NCBI RefSeq assembly: GCF_001672895.1
Contig: NZ_LZKP01000054.1
Coordinates: 1-39,491, forward strand
Origin: Mycobacterium sp. E740
GTDB lineage: Bacteria; Actinomycetota; Actinomycetes; Mycobacteriales; Mycobacteriaceae
DNA: 39,491 bases
Reading direction: 5' to 3'
The position numbers and the translations under genes are program-made. Below the pieces are notes generated by a model that was not told the origin of the DNA, made no database searches, and saw only the letters and a program-made list of their open reading frames with translations. Every line of letters begins with the position of its first letter. Within the stretch, counting starts at the first letter, position 1. Positions 18,218 through 26,962 of the stretch are shown in pieces.

Positions 18218-19609
18218 GTGGCCAAGGGTGTCGTCAAGGCGCGTTCGCAGTACCGCTGCTCGGAATGCCACCACCTCACGCTCAAATGGGTGGGCCGCTG
18301 TCCGGAGTGCGGCACCTGGGGCACCGTCGACGAGGTAGCCGTGCTCTCCGCGGTGGCCGGTTCGGCCGCGCGGCGTACTGTCGCCCCGAGCTCACCGGCG
18401 GTGCCGATCAGTTCCATCGATCCCCGCCGCACCCGTCACTTCCACTCCGGCGTCCCCGAACTGGACCGGGTCCTCGGTGGCGGGCTGGTGCCGGGGTCGG
18501 TGACGCTGCTGGCCGGCGATCCCGGAGTCGGTAAGTCCACGCTGTTGCTCGAGGTCGCACACCGCTGGGCCGCGGCCGGCCGGCGGGCGCTGTACCTCTC
18601 GGGCGAGGAGTCGGCGGGCCAGATCCGGATGCGCGCGGAACGCACGGGCTGCACGCACGACGAGGTGTACCTTGCCGCGGAATCTGATCTGGCGACGGCG
18701 CTCGGTCATATCGACGAGGTTCAGCCCAGCCTGGTGGTGGTCGACTCCGTGCAGACGATGTCCACGACCGAGGCCGACGGCGTCACCGGCGGTGTCACCC
18801 AGGTGCGGGCGGTCACCACCGCGCTGACGATGGCGGCGAAGCGGTCGGGCATCGCGATGATCCTCGTCGGACACGTGACCAAGGACGGTGCGATAGCGGG
18901 ACCGCGTTCCCTCGAGCACCTGGTGGACGTCGTCCTGCACTTCGAAGGGGACCGCACCTCCTCGCTGCGGATGGTCCGCGGCATCAAGAGCCGGTTCGGC
19001 GCCGCCGACGAGGTGGGCTGTTTCCTGTTGCACGACAACGGGATCGAGGGGGTGGCAGACCCGTCCGGGCTGTTTCGCGACCAGCGGCCCAAACCCGTTG
19101 CGGGCACGGCGATCACGGTCACCCTCGACGGCAAGCGTCCGTTGATCGGAGAGGTACAGGCGCTGATCGGGCCGCCCGCGAACGGAACAGCGCGGCGGGC
19201 CGTCAGCGGTATCGACTCGTCTCGCGCGGCGATGATCACCGCCGTGCTGGACCGGCACGCGGGCGTGGCCGTCGCCACTCGCGACATCTACCTGTCCACT
19301 GTCGGCGGCATGCGATTGACCGACCCGTCGGCGGATCTCGCAGTCGCGGTCGCCATCGCCTCGTCGCTGATGAACCTGCCGATGCCCGCCGCGGCGGTCG
19401 CGATCGGAGAGGTCGGCCTGGCGGGCGACCTGCGCCGGGTCACCGGAATGGACCGCCGCCTCAGCGAGGCCGCCCGGCTCGGCTTCACGTGCGCGGTGAT
19501 CCCGTCGGGGCTGACGTCGGTACCGGCGGGGCTGCGCGCCGTCACAGTCGACGACATCGGTTCGGCATTGCGGGTTCTGCGCGACATCAGCGAAGATCAG
19601 CGAAGATAG
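18218..19609 (+). CDS. radA: RadA (Sms), DNA repair branch-migration ATPase
   Basis: RadA is a RecA-like ATPase that helps process recombination intermediates. The 463 residues show a zinc finger with C14, C17, C28 and C31, Walker [10 protein letters not shown] at about residues 100-108, [10 protein letters not shown] as Walker B, KSRFG near residue 260 (the RadA-specific KNRFG motif with S in place of N), and a C-terminal Lon-protease-like domain. The GTG at 18218 lies 3 bp after a perfect palindrome. disA follows after 31 bp; in mycobacteria RadA is reported to bind and inhibit DisA, which fits the operon. Confidence 0.95.
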   Translation: MAKGVVKARSQYRCSECHHLTLKWVGRCPECGTWGTVDEVAVLSAVAGSAARRTVAPSSPAVPISSIDPRRTRHFHSGVPELDRVLGGGLVPGSVTLLAGDPGVGKSTLLLEVAHRWAAAGRRALYLSGEESAGQIRMRAERTGCTHDEVYLAAESDLATALGHIDEVQPSLVVVDSVQTMSTTEADGVTGGVTQVRAVTTALTMAAKRSGIAMILVGHVTKDGAIAGPRSLEHLVDVVLHFEGDRTSSLRMVRGIKSRFGAADEVGCFLLHDNGIEGVADPSGLFRDQRPKPVAGTAITVTLDGKRPLIGEVQALIGPPANGTARRAVSGIDSSRAAMITAVLDRHAGVAVATRDIYLSTVGGMRLTDPSADLAVAVAIASSLMNLPMPAAAVAIGEVGLAGDLRRVTGMDRRLSEAARLGFTCAVIPSGLTSVPAGLRAVTVDDIGSALRVLRDISEDQRR

Positions 19610-19640
19610 TGCAAATGACGGCCGATCCTAGGGAGGGGCG

Positions 19641-20759
19641 ATGGCCGTGAAATCGGGCAGCAGGTCGAGTCGCACCGTGGTGCCGCTGGCCCGCCCGACG
19701 CTGCGCGAGACCATCGCCCGGCTGGCGCCCGGCACCGCACTGCGTGACGGCCTCGAACGCATCCTGCGCGGACGCACGGGTGCGCTGATCGTCGTCGGCT
19801 ACGACGACAGCGTGGAAGCCATCTGCGACGGCGGCTTCTCGCTCGATGTCCGCTACGCGCCGACGAGGCTGCGGGAGCTGTCGAAGATGGACGGCGCCGT
19901 GGTGCTCTCCAGCGACGGCAGCCGCATCCTGCGGGCCAACGTGCAACTGGTGCCCGACCCGTCGATTCCCACCGAGGAGTCCGGAACGCGACACCGCTCG
20001 GCCGAACGCGCCGCGATCCAGACGGGTTATCCGGTGATCTCGGTCAGCCATTCGATGAGCATCGTCACCGTCTATGTGGCCGGGGAGCGGCACGTCATCC
20101 CCGACTCGGCGACCATCCTGTCGCGCGCCAACCAGACCATCGACACCCTCGAGCGCTACAAGACGCGCCTCGACGAGGTCAGCAGGCAACTCTCCACGGC
20201 CGAGATCGAGGACTTCGTGACGTTGCGGGACGTGTTGACCGTCGTTCAGCGACTCGAGATGGTCCGCCGGATCAGCCTCGAAATCGATTCGTACGTGGTC
20301 GAACTCGGCACCGACGGCCGCCAGCTCAAACTGCAACTGGAAGAACTGGTCGGCGACAACGACACCGCGCGCGAGCTGATAGTCCGCGACTACCATGCCA
20401 ACCCGGACCCGCCAACACCGGCACAGGTCAGCACCACGCTCGAAGAACTCGACGGACTGTCGGACACCGAGTTGCTCGACTTCACCACGCTGGCAAGGGT
20501 TTTCGGATATCCGTCGACCATCGAGGCGCAGGACTCGGCGATGAGCTCACGCGGCTACCGCGCGATGGCCGGCATCCCGCGTCTGCAGTTCGCGCACGTC
20601 GACCTGCTGGTGCGCTCGTTCGGCTCCCTGCAGGGCCTGCTGGCGGCCAGCGCGGGCGACCTGCAGTCGGTCGAGGGAATCGGCTCGATGTGGGCGCGCC
20701 ACATCAGAGAGGGCCTTTCGCAGTTGGCCGAGTCGACGATCGCCGACAGGCTGGCCTAG
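19641..20759 (+). CDS. disA: DisA, diadenylate cyclase and DNA-scanning protein
   Basis: DisA joins two ATP molecules into c-di-AMP and scans DNA for branched structures. The 372-residue protein has the DAC domain with DGA at residues 84-86 and RHR at 117-119 ([11 protein letters not shown]), a helical middle, and C-terminal helix-hairpin-helix DNA-binding repeats ([17 protein letters not shown]). The ATG at 19641 follows GGGAGGGG. It is the second gene after radA. The stop shares CTAG with the convergent membrane-protein gene. Confidence 0.96.
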   Translation: MAVKSGSRSSRTVVPLARPTLRETIARLAPGTALRDGLERILRGRTGALIVVGYDDSVEAICDGGFSLDVRYAPTRLRELSKMDGAVVLSSDGSRILRANVQLVPDPSIPTEESGTRHRSAERAAIQTGYPVISVSHSMSIVTVYVAGERHVIPDSATILSRANQTIDTLERYKTRLDEVSRQLSTAEIEDFVTLRDVLTVVQRLEMVRRISLEIDSYVVELGTDGRQLKLQLEELVGDNDTARELIVRDYHANPDPPTPAQVSTTLEELDGLSDTELLDFTTLARVFGYPSTIEAQDSAMSSRGYRAMAGIPRLQFAHVDLLVRSFGSLQGLLAASAGDLQSVEGIGSMWARHIREGLSQLAESTIADRLA

Positions 20760-21556
20760 CCGGCGGGCGCGGGCCCAGGTGCAGGTCCGGGTGGCGGCGC
20801 AGCACCGTTGCCGTGTTGCTGCGCCTGCGGAGCGGCGAGGATGAACGGAACCGTCGCCGACCGCAGATTGCCCAACTGCACGACCAGGTTGTACGTGCCC
20901 GGCCCGATGGGTTGGCGCGGCAGCGGGCAGCCCGGCGCCGAGCCCATGCCCGTCCAGGTGACCTCCGTGGTGACCTGCTCGCCGGGCTGGAATGCCTTGA
21001 CCAGCGTCTCGTTGGACGGCGCGCAGTCGAGATTGGACCAGAGGCGAGCGTTGTCCAGCGAGTAGACGTAGGCGGCCAGCACGGCGGCGCCGACGTCCCG
21101 CTTGCAGCCGACCAGCCCGATGTTGGTCACGACCATCGTGAACTTGGGCTGGTCCCCCACGACGTACTGCGGTTGGTTGGTGATGCCCTTGACCGCCAGC
21201 GCCGAATCGGGGCAGTCATCGCCCTCCTTGAGCACCGGTGGCGGCGCCACCGCCGCGGTCGGCGTCGCGGTGGGCGGCGGCGCATTCTGAGCCGGCGGCA
21301 TCACCGGCGTCTTGACCTCGGGGTTCTCCCCGGGCAGCGGCGTCGGCCCGGCGGCAGCGGCGGGGGCCGGCGCCTCGGCGTTCTGGCTGTCGCTGCCCCC
21401 GGTGTTCTTCACGACCACGATCACGATTGCCGCGATCACGCCGATCACGAGGACCGCTATGCCCAGCGCCAGCGCCCTGCGACGCCAGTAAATCTGCGTC
21501 GGCAGCGGACCATGCGGTTCCAGATCTAGCACAACTTCACGGTAAGGCCAGGTCAC
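20756..21556 (-). CDS. Proline-rich single-pass membrane protein, Rv3587c-like
   Basis: This is a protein of unknown function at the Rv3587c position. Of 266 residues, about the first 30 are cytoplasmic, one membrane helix runs from roughly residue 29 to 50 ([20 protein letters not shown]), a Pro/Ala linker spans 60-105, and an extracytoplasmic domain follows with cysteines in DDCPDSA, VGCKRDV, LDCAPSN and PGCPLPR, which suit two disulfides. A second Pro-rich tail ends the protein. The GTG at 21556 lies 35 bp after the canB stop, so the two are probably co-transcribed. The start is uncertain by a few codons. Confidence 0.8.
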   Translation of the reverse strand: MTWPYREVVLDLEPHGPLPTQIYWRRRALALGIAVLVIGVIAAIVIVVVKNTGGSDSQNAEAPAPAAAAGPTPLPGENPEVKTPVMPPAQNAPPPTATPTAAVAPPPVLKEGDDCPDSALAVKGITNQPQYVVGDQPKFTMVVTNIGLVGCKRDVGAAVLAAYVYSLDNARLWSNLDCAPSNETLVKAFQPGEQVTTEVTWTGMGSAPGCPLPRQPIGPGTYNLVVQLGNLRSATVPFILAAPQAQQHGNGAAPPPGPAPGPAPAG

Positions 21557-21591
21557 GCCTTATCGGACGAGGCGACTCGGCGTGTCGCCCC

Positions 21592-22212
21592 TCAGGGTTC
21601 GCCGATGTCGCCCAGATGGTCCCGCAACACCACCCGGCCGTCGGCCAGATGGTAGGTCAGCCCGACGATCGCCAGGTCGCCCGAGGCGACCCGCTCCGAG
21701 ATGGCCGTCGAGCGGGCCATCAGCTGCGCGCCGGTCTCGGTGACGTGCCTGGCCTCGAACTCGTCGACCCGGCTCAAGCCATCGCGCCTGCCCAGCAGGA
21801 TCGACGGCGTCACCCGCTCCACGATGTCGCGCACATAGCCGCCGGGCACCACGCCTTCGTCGAGGGCGGTCAGCGTCGCTTTCACCGCGCCGCAGCTGTC
21901 ATGGCCGAGCACCGCGATCAGCGGCACGTTGAGCACCGTGACTCCGAACTCGATGGAGCCCAGCACCGCAGAGTCGATGACATGGCCGGCGGTGCGCACC
22001 ACGAACATGTCGCCGAGACCCTGGTCGAAGATCAGTTCGGCCGCCACCCGGCTGTCTCCGCAGCCGAACACCACCGCCGTCGGCTGCTGTCCCCCAGCCA
22101 GGCTGGCGCGGTGCTCGATCCCCTGGCTCGGGTGTTCGGGCTTTCCGGCGACGAAGCGCTCGTTACCCTCCTTGAGTGCTTTCCATGCGGTCACTGGGCT
22201 GGTGTTCGGCAT
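21592..22212 (-). CDS. canB: Beta-carbonic anhydrase CanB
   Basis: The enzyme interconverts CO2 and bicarbonate. The 206-residue protein matches M. tuberculosis CanB (Rv3588c, 207 residues). Zinc ligands are C51, H104 and C107, with the D53-R55 dyad in FGCGDSRVA and GHDSCGAV. The ATG at 22212 begins MPNTSPVTAWKALKEGNERF, as in M. tuberculosis; an ATG three codons upstream is the alternative. The start codon overlaps the mutY start codon head to head in CATG, so its promoter must lie inside mutY. Confidence 0.95.
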   Translation of the reverse strand: MPNTSPVTAWKALKEGNERFVAGKPEHPSQGIEHRASLAGGQQPTAVVFGCGDSRVAAELIFDQGLGDMFVVRTAGHVIDSAVLGSIEFGVTVLNVPLIAVLGHDSCGAVKATLTALDEGVVPGGYVRDIVERVTPSILLGRRDGLSRVDEFEARHVTETGAQLMARSTAISERVASGDLAIVGLTYHLADGRVVLRDHLGDIGEP

Positions 22213-23092
22213 GACCGACATTGTGCCTCAGCTGCTCGATTGGTTTGACCGCGGGCAGCGCGATCTGCCGTGGCGACGGCCCGGCGTCACGCCGTGGCAG
22301 ATCCTCGTCAGCGAGTTCATGCTGCAGCAGACGCCGGTCGCCCGCGTGGAGCCTGTCTGGCTCGCGTGGGTGCAACGCTGGCCCACTGCGTCGGCGACGG
22401 CGTCGGCAAGTGCCGCCGACGTGCTGCGAGCGTGGGGCAAGTTGGGATATCCGCGGCGCGCCAAGCGCTTACACGAGTGCGCGACGGTGATCGCCGCCGA
22501 GTATGACGACGTCGTCCCGGCGGATGTCGAGACGTTGTTGACGCTGCCCGGCATCGGTGCGTACACCGCGCGCGCGATCGCCTGCTTCGCCTACCGCGCC
22601 CGGGTGCCCGTGGTCGACACCAACGTCCGTCGCGTCGTCGCCCGGGTGGTGCACGGCCGTCCCGAGGCTGCGGCGGCGTCGTCGCCCCGCGACCTGGTCG
22701 ACGTCGAGACACTGCTCCCGGATGAGGTTGCCGCACCGAAGTTCTCGGCCGCACTGATGGAGCTGGGCGCGACGGTGTGCACCGCGCGGGCACCGCGGTG
22801 CGGCCTGTGCCCGCTGGACGTGTGTGCGTGGCGGTCGCATGGCTTCCCGGCGGCCACAGCGCCTTCGCGCCGGGTGCAACGCTATGCGGGGACCGACCGG
22901 CAGGTGCGCGGCCGACTGCTGGACGTCTTGCGTGGCAACGAGGCTCCGGTCACCCGTGCCCAGCTCGACGTGGCCTGGCTGTCGGACACCGCCCAACGCG
23001 ACAGGGCGCTGGACTCGCTGCTGGTCGACGGTCTCGTCGAGCAGACCACCGACGGCCGGTTCGCGCTCGCCGGCGAAGGTCAGGCCGAGTAG
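22211..23092 (+). CDS. mutY: MutY, adenine DNA glycosylase
   Basis: MutY removes adenine mispaired with 8-oxoguanine. The 293 residues include SEFMLQQTPVARVEPVW near residue 30, the helix-hairpin-helix LPGIGAYTARAIACFAY, the catalytic aspartate in VPVVDTNVRR, and a [4Fe-4S] cluster that reads C-X6-C-X2-C-X4-C (VCTARAPRCGLCPLDVCAW); many MutY proteins have X5 in the last gap. The usual C-terminal MutT-like 8-oxoG reader is reduced to a short winged-helix-like segment, as in M. tuberculosis. The ATG at 22211 is used; upstream in-frame sequence is antisense canB. Start codons of the divergent pair overlap. Confidence 0.92.
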   Translation: MTDIVPQLLDWFDRGQRDLPWRRPGVTPWQILVSEFMLQQTPVARVEPVWLAWVQRWPTASATASASAADVLRAWGKLGYPRRAKRLHECATVIAAEYDDVVPADVETLLTLPGIGAYTARAIACFAYRARVPVVDTNVRRVVARVVHGRPEAAAASSPRDLVDVETLLPDEVAAPKFSAALMELGATVCTARAPRCGLCPLDVCAWRSHGFPAATAPSRRVQRYAGTDRQVRGRLLDVLRGNEAPVTRAQLDVAWLSDTAQRDRALDSLLVDGLVEQTTDGRFALAGEGQAE

Positions 23093-23177
23093 CCCTCTTC
23101 GTCGTCGCCGGCGAGTGTCAGGTTGCCATACGTTTTTTCTTGAAAGACGTCGATCAACGCGACGCTCGGCGACAAAC

Positions 23178-24164
23178 CTAGACGGCCACCGCGTCTCCAG
23201 GATCCGAACCCGTACCGCCGCAAGCGAACCGACGCCGATAGTCGGACGGCGTCACACCGATGATCCTGCGGAAGTGGTGCCGCAGCAATGTCGCGGTGCC
23301 GAAGCCGCTGCGCTCGGCGACCCGGTCGACGTCGAGATCGGTCTCTTCCAGAAGGGTGCGCGCATACAGGACGCGTTGGTCCGTCACCCACTGCATGGGC
23401 GTGCGGCCGGTCTCCTCCACGAACCGGCGGGCAAAGGTGCGCGCCGACATGTGCGCCCGCGCAGCCAAAGTGGCGACCGTGTGGGGCTTGTCCAGGTTGC
23501 CGAGAATCCAATCAAGGTGCGGTGCAAAGCGTTCCGAACAGCGCACCGGGATCGGCTGGTCGATGTACTGGCGCTGGCCACCGTCGCGCTGTGGCGGCAC
23601 CACCATCCGGCGCGCGATCTTGTTGGTCACCTCGCTGCCGAGTTCACGCCGGACGAGATGCAGGCAGGCGTCGATCCCCGCCGCAGTGCCCGCACTGGTG
23701 ATCAGGTTGCCGTCGTCGACGAACAGCACATTGCGATCGACCTTGGCCGTCGGGTACCTACGGGCGAGTGCGTCGGCGTGCATCCAGTGCGTGGTGCACG
23801 GCCTGCCGTCCAGCAGTCCGGCGGCACCCGCCACGAAGGCACCCGAGCACACCGTCAGGACGATCGACCCGGCGTCCGCGGCGGCCCGCACCGCGGCCAG
23901 TGCCTCCGGCAGATAATCAGATCCGCCGATCGCCGGGATCGCCACGAGGTCCGCGCCGACCAGATCGTCGAGGCCGTGATCTGGGGTCAGCGTCGCGCCG
24001 ACGGAGGTCCGCACCGGTTGGCCGGGGCGGGGTCCGCACACCTTGAAGTCGAAGTTGGGCACGCCGTCGGCGGCACGGTCGATACCGAAGACCTCGCAGA
24101 TGACACCGAATTCGAAGACCGCCAGGCCGTCGAGCACGAGCGTCGAGACGCTCTTGAGGGACAT
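23178..24164 (-). CDS. GlxA-type regulator: GATase1/DJ-1-like domain plus AraC helix-turn-helix
   Basis: The 328-residue protein has an N-terminal DJ-1/PfpI-like domain (residues 1 to about 190), with LTVCSGAFVAGAAGLLDG holding the nucleophile-elbow cysteine and a HW motif in TTHWMHADAL. A C-terminal AraC/XylS DNA-binding domain has two helix-turn-helix units (TVATLAARAHMSARTFARRF and DRVAERSGFGTATLLRHHFR). Such proteins sense small metabolites and usually activate adjacent genes; the effector is unknown. It diverges from a small membrane-protein gene across 71 bp holding an imperfect dyad, and its ATG has a -10 TAAAAT 6 bases upstream. It is not in the equivalent place in M. tuberculosis, where PE_PGRS genes occur. 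Confidence 0.88.
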   Translation of the reverse strand: MSLKSVSTLVLDGLAVFEFGVICEVFGIDRAADGVPNFDFKVCGPRPGQPVRTSVGATLTPDHGLDDLVGADLVAIPAIGGSDYLPEALAAVRAAADAGSIVLTVCSGAFVAGAAGLLDGRPCTTHWMHADALARRYPTAKVDRNVLFVDDGNLITSAGTAAGIDACLHLVRRELGSEVTNKIARRMVVPPQRDGGQRQYIDQPIPVRCSERFAPHLDWILGNLDKPHTVATLAARAHMSARTFARRFVEETGRTPMQWVTDQRVLYARTLLEETDLDVDRVAERSGFGTATLLRHHFRRIIGVTPSDYRRRFACGGTGSDPGDAVAV

Positions 24165-24170
24165 GGCAGC

Positions 24171-24176
24171 ATTTTA
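24171..24176 (-). promoter_or_regulatory. -10 element, leaderless GlxA-type regulator promoter
   Basis: On the minus strand TAAAAT is followed by GCTGCC and the ATG at 24164. The 6-base gap and lack of a ribosome site suggest a leaderless transcript. Confidence 0.52.
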
Positions 24177-24190
24177 GCCCCAGGTGTCAT

Positions 24191-24210
24191 TTCTGCCACT
24201 GTTGGCGGAA
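24191..24210. promoter_or_regulatory. Imperfect dyad between the AraC-type regulator and the membrane-protein gene
   Basis: TTCTGCCACTGTTGGCGGAA has outer 8-base arms with one mismatch and a 4-base centre. It is placed between the two divergent starts, just upstream of the regulator's -10, so it is a candidate autoregulatory operator. AraC-type sites are often direct repeats, so this is a weak assignment. Confidence 0.35.
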
Positions 24211-24235
24211 TCTTATTCGGCGCAGAGTTACTGCC

Positions 24236-24499
24236 ATGTCCACTGCACTCACGTTGATGATCCTCGGGCTCCCGCTCGCGGTGGTCGCCGCAGTCGCTTG
24301 GACCGCTCACCGCTCCGGGCACCTGCGACTTTCCGTCGACCAGTTCCGCACGGCCGCGCCCATGGCGGGCCGGTTGTTCCGGTCCTTCGAGGACGACCGC
24401 GACGTCCTGCGCGTTCGCCACGACCTCGACGCCATCCGCACGCGGTTCGAGCGCCAGCCGGTCTGGCCGTCTTCAGGAGCCGTCGGCGAGCGTCGCTAG
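24236..24499 (+). CDS. Small single-pass membrane protein of unknown function
   Basis: The 87-residue protein has one N-terminal membrane helix (about residues 4-23, ALTLMILGLPLAVVAAVAW) and then a charged, probably helical cytoplasmic part (SFEDDRDVLRVRHDLDAIRTRFERQ). I do not recognise a family. The ATG follows a 71-bp region shared with the AraC-type regulator, making it the obvious candidate target. Its 3' end overlaps the convergent hydrolase gene by 27 bp, which is unusually long here. Codon use looks like that of the neighbours. The overlap leaves some doubt, but a membrane helix in a divergent setting supports a real gene. Confidence 0.6.
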   Translation: MSTALTLMILGLPLAVVAAVAWTAHRSGHLRLSVDQFRTAAPMAGRLFRSFEDDRDVLRVRHDLDAIRTRFERQPVWPSSGAVGERR

Positions 24500-25237
24500 A
24501 AACGCCTCGACGGCCTGCTGGTACGCCCGCGGGGCGTCGTCGTGGATGAGGTGGCCCGCACCCGGCACCCGGAGATAGGTCGTCCGATGACCGGTCTCGG
24601 CCATCTCGGCCATCTGCCCCGCCGGGGTCACCGAGTCCCCCGCCTCGATCAGCAGCGTCGGCACGCGCACGGCCTTCCACTGGCGCCAGTAGTCGCGCGT
24701 CCCCCACTCGGCGGCGATCTCGATCCAGACATTGGGGCGGCCGTGCAACCGCCAGCCGGTCGGTGTGCGGTCGAACGCCTCCATGAAGTACTGGCCGGCG
24801 ACCGGCCCGAACTCGCCGTAAATCCGTTGCGGAGAACCGAACTCGACCGGAAGCGCATGCAACCACGGCTCCCACGGGCCGGTGGTGCGACCGCGGAAGT
24901 CGGGCGCCATGTCCTCGACGACGAGCGCCTCCACCAGGTCGGAACGGGTTGCGGCCAGACACCAGGAGTGCAGTCCGCCCATCGAATGCCCGATCAACAC
25001 GGCGGGCTTTCCGATCGTCGCGACGGCGTCACCGAGGTCGGCGACCATCCGCTCGGTGCTGACCGGCCGGACATCGTCGACGTCGCGGCCCCGGTGCCAC
25101 GGTGCGTCGTAGGTGTAGACCTCACCAAGCGCGGTCAGCCACGGCAACTGCCGCGACCACGTGCTGCCCCGGCCCATCAGGCCGTGCACGAGCACCAGTG
25201 GCCGGCCCCTTCCGCCGCGGCGGGTGAGCGATCGCAT
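24473..25237 (-). CDS. Alpha/beta hydrolase, Rv3591c-like
   Basis: This 254-residue hydrolase is homologous by position and layout to Rv3591c; the substrate is unknown. The oxyanion region VHGLMGRG is at about residues 16-23, the nucleophile elbow GHSMGGLHSW is near residue 83, an acid candidate is in LLIEAGDS, and the catalytic histidine lies in VPGAGHLIHDD. I chose the ATG at 25237 (MRSLTRRGGRGRP) because the first beta strand follows at once; the frame is open 189 bp further upstream but runs over mhuD. It diverges from mhuD with a 40-bp gap. Confidence 0.85.
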   Translation of the reverse strand: MRSLTRRGGRGRPLVLVHGLMGRGSTWSRQLPWLTALGEVYTYDAPWHRGRDVDDVRPVSTERMVADLGDAVATIGKPAVLIGHSMGGLHSWCLAATRSDLVEALVVEDMAPDFRGRTTGPWEPWLHALPVEFGSPQRIYGEFGPVAGQYFMEAFDRTPTGWRLHGRPNVWIEIAAEWGTRDYWRQWKAVRVPTLLIEAGDSVTPAGQMAEMAETGHRTTYLRVPGAGHLIHDDAPRAYQQAVEAFLATLADGS

Positions 25238-25264
25238 GCCGACATCATGCCCAGCGTCGTTCGG

Positions 25265-25270
25265 TAACCT
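25265..25270 (+). promoter_or_regulatory. -10 element, leaderless mhuD promoter
   Basis: TAACCT is followed by 7 bases and the mhuD ATG. With only 40 bp between the divergent hydrolase and mhuD, and no ribosome site, leaderless transcription is likely. Confidence 0.48.
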
Positions 25271-25277
25271 GAACCGC

Positions 25278-25601
25278 ATGCCCAGCCAGAACCCCGTGGT
25301 GAAGATCAACGCAATCGAGGTGCCGCCCGACGCCGGCCCCGAACTGGAGAAACGGTTCGCGCACCGCGCCCACGCGGTCGACAACCAGCCCGGCTTTCTG
25401 GGGTTCCAGCTGTTGCGGCCCGTCAAGGGCGAGAACCGCTACTTCGTGGTGACGCAGTGGGAGTCCGAGGAGGCGTTCCAGGCGTGGGCCACCGGTCCGG
25501 CCATCGAGGCACACAAGGGCCAGCAGAACAACCCGGTGGCCACCGGTGCGTCGCTGCTCGAGTTCGAGGTCGTCCTCGACGTTGCGGGTGCGACTCAATA
25601 G
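25278..25601 (+). CDS. mhuD: MhuD, mycobilin-producing heme-degrading monooxygenase
   Basis: MhuD (Rv3592) breaks down heme to iron and mycobilin, giving mycobacteria iron from host or environmental heme. The 107-residue ferredoxin-like fold has all key residues: N11, W70 and the heme-ligand H79, matching N7, W66 and H75 of M. tuberculosis with an offset of four because the N-terminus is MPSQNPVVKIN instead of MPVVKIN. The ATG at 25278 has a -10 element 7 bases upstream. lpqF starts 14 bp before its stop, so the two are probably co-expressed. Confidence 0.95.
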   Translation: MPSQNPVVKINAIEVPPDAGPELEKRFAHRAHAVDNQPGFLGFQLLRPVKGENRYFVVTQWESEEAFQAWATGPAIEAHKGQQNNPVATGASLLEFEVVLDVAGATQ

Positions 25602-26961
25602 CGTCAGGCGTCACGCGCGCCGCGCGCTCGGGTTGACGGTAGGGGTCTCGTTCGTCGTCGCGCTCGCCGGCTGCGCGAAAGTCGACACCGCATCGGCCGG
25701 TGCCGCCGACGCCGCCTACGGCACGCCGATCGAGATCAACACGCCGCAGGGTCTGCGCGCCAAGCAGACCATGGACATGCTCAACTCCGATTGGCCCATA
25801 GGCCCGGTCGGCGTGCGGACGCTGGCGGTGCCGGACAAAGTCGACGACATCGCGTTCAGACTCGACCGGATCTGGTGGGACCGGCCGTTCACGGTCACCG
25901 ACGTGCAGATCGGCGCCGGGCAGGCCCGGATCGGCGTGCTCACCTCTTACAACGTGGCCCAGGAAATCGACCTGCGCACCGACGACGCCGGCATGGTGGA
26001 CCGGCTGGACGTCTCCCTGCGCAAGCCGACGATCGAGAAGTGGGCCGACGTGGACGCCGAGCTGACCAAGTCCGGGGCGCGTTACTCGTATCAGGTCTCC
26101 AAAGTGGTTGGTAGCAAATGTGATGCGGTCGCCGGAACCAACTCCGAGCTGTCGCTGCCGTTGGCGTCGATCTTCAAACTCTATGTGCTGCTTGCCGTTG
26201 CCGATGCAGTGAACGCGGGGACCCTCGAATGGACCGATCCGCTGACCATCACGAAGAGCGCGAAGGCCGTTGGTTCGGCGGGCCTGGAGGAGTTGCCGCC
26301 GGGCACGACGGTTTCGGTGAGAACCGCTGCACAGCAGATGATCTCGGCGAGTGACAACATGGCCACCGATCTGCTGATCGCACGGCTCGGTCCGGGCGCG
26401 GTGGAACGGGCCCTGGTGGCAGCGGGCCATCACGACCCGGCCAGCATGACGCCGTTTCCGACCATGCACGAGATGTTCTCCGTCGGTTGGGGGCGGCCGG
26501 ACCTTCGCGAGCAGTGGCGCCAAGCGGTCGAACACGGCGGTGCCCAGGTGCGCGCGCGGCTGCTGAGCCAGACGAATTCGCGCCCCTACGAACCGGATCC
26601 GCAACGCACGCACACTCCGGCGTCGACCTTCGGCGCCGAATGGTACGGCAGCGCCGCCGACATCTGCCGTGTGCACGTCGCGCTGCAGGAGGCCGCGGTC
26701 GGCGAGGCCGCGCCGGTCAAGGACATCCTCTCGGCGATTCCCGGGATCGATCTGGACCGCTCGAAGTGGGACTACATCGGCGCCAAAGGCGGCAACCTGC
26801 CGGGGGACCTGACGTTCAGCTGGTATGCGATCGACCGCACCGGGCAGCCGTGGGTCGTGAGTTTCCAGCTGAACTGGCCGAGCTACCGCAGCCCGACGGC
26901 CGCGGGGTGGTTGTTGTCGATCGTGCGCCAAGCCTTCGATCTCGTGCCGATCGGCGGTTAA
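25588..26961 (+). CDS. lpqF: LpqF, beta-lactamase/transpeptidase-like lipoprotein
   Basis: This exported lipoprotein has a serine beta-lactamase-like C-terminal domain and is homologous to Rv3593 (about 452 residues; 457 here). The signal ends in LAGC with the lipid cysteine at residue 29. A first domain spans about 45-155, then the catalytic region with SIFK at 194-197 (SxxK), SDN at 255-257 and KGG near residue 400. These motifs suit acyl-enzyme chemistry, so hydrolase or peptidase activity is plausible, but the substrate is not known. The GTG at 25588 overlaps mhuD by 14 bp; a TTG at 25582 is possible. The stop lies 1 bp from the stop of the convergent phosphatase gene. Confidence 0.87.
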   Translation: MRLNSVRRHARRALGLTVGVSFVVALAGCAKVDTASAGAADAAYGTPIEINTPQGLRAKQTMDMLNSDWPIGPVGVRTLAVPDKVDDIAFRLDRIWWDRPFTVTDVQIGAGQARIGVLTSYNVAQEIDLRTDDAGMVDRLDVSLRKPTIEKWADVDAELTKSGARYSYQVSKVVGSKCDAVAGTNSELSLPLASIFKLYVLLAVADAVNAGTLEWTDPLTITKSAKAVGSAGLEELPPGTTVSVRTAAQQMISASDNMATDLLIARLGPGAVERALVAAGHHDPASMTPFPTMHEMFSVGWGRPDLREQWRQAVEHGGAQVRARLLSQTNSRPYEPDPQRTHTPASTFGAEWYGSAADICRVHVALQEAAVGEAAPVKDILSAIPGIDLDRSKWDYIGAKGGNLPGDLTFSWYAIDRTGQPWVVSFQLNWPSYRSPTAAGWLLSIVRQAFDLVPIGG

Positions 26962-26962
26962 G

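Noticed and set aside
23133..23138. A run of six T after mutY as a terminator
   Set aside because: No stable GC stem precedes it within the usual distance.
23080..23511. A 143-codon minus-strand frame over the start of mutY's downstream gap
   Set aside because: It lies out of frame within the AraC-type gene and has no coding character.
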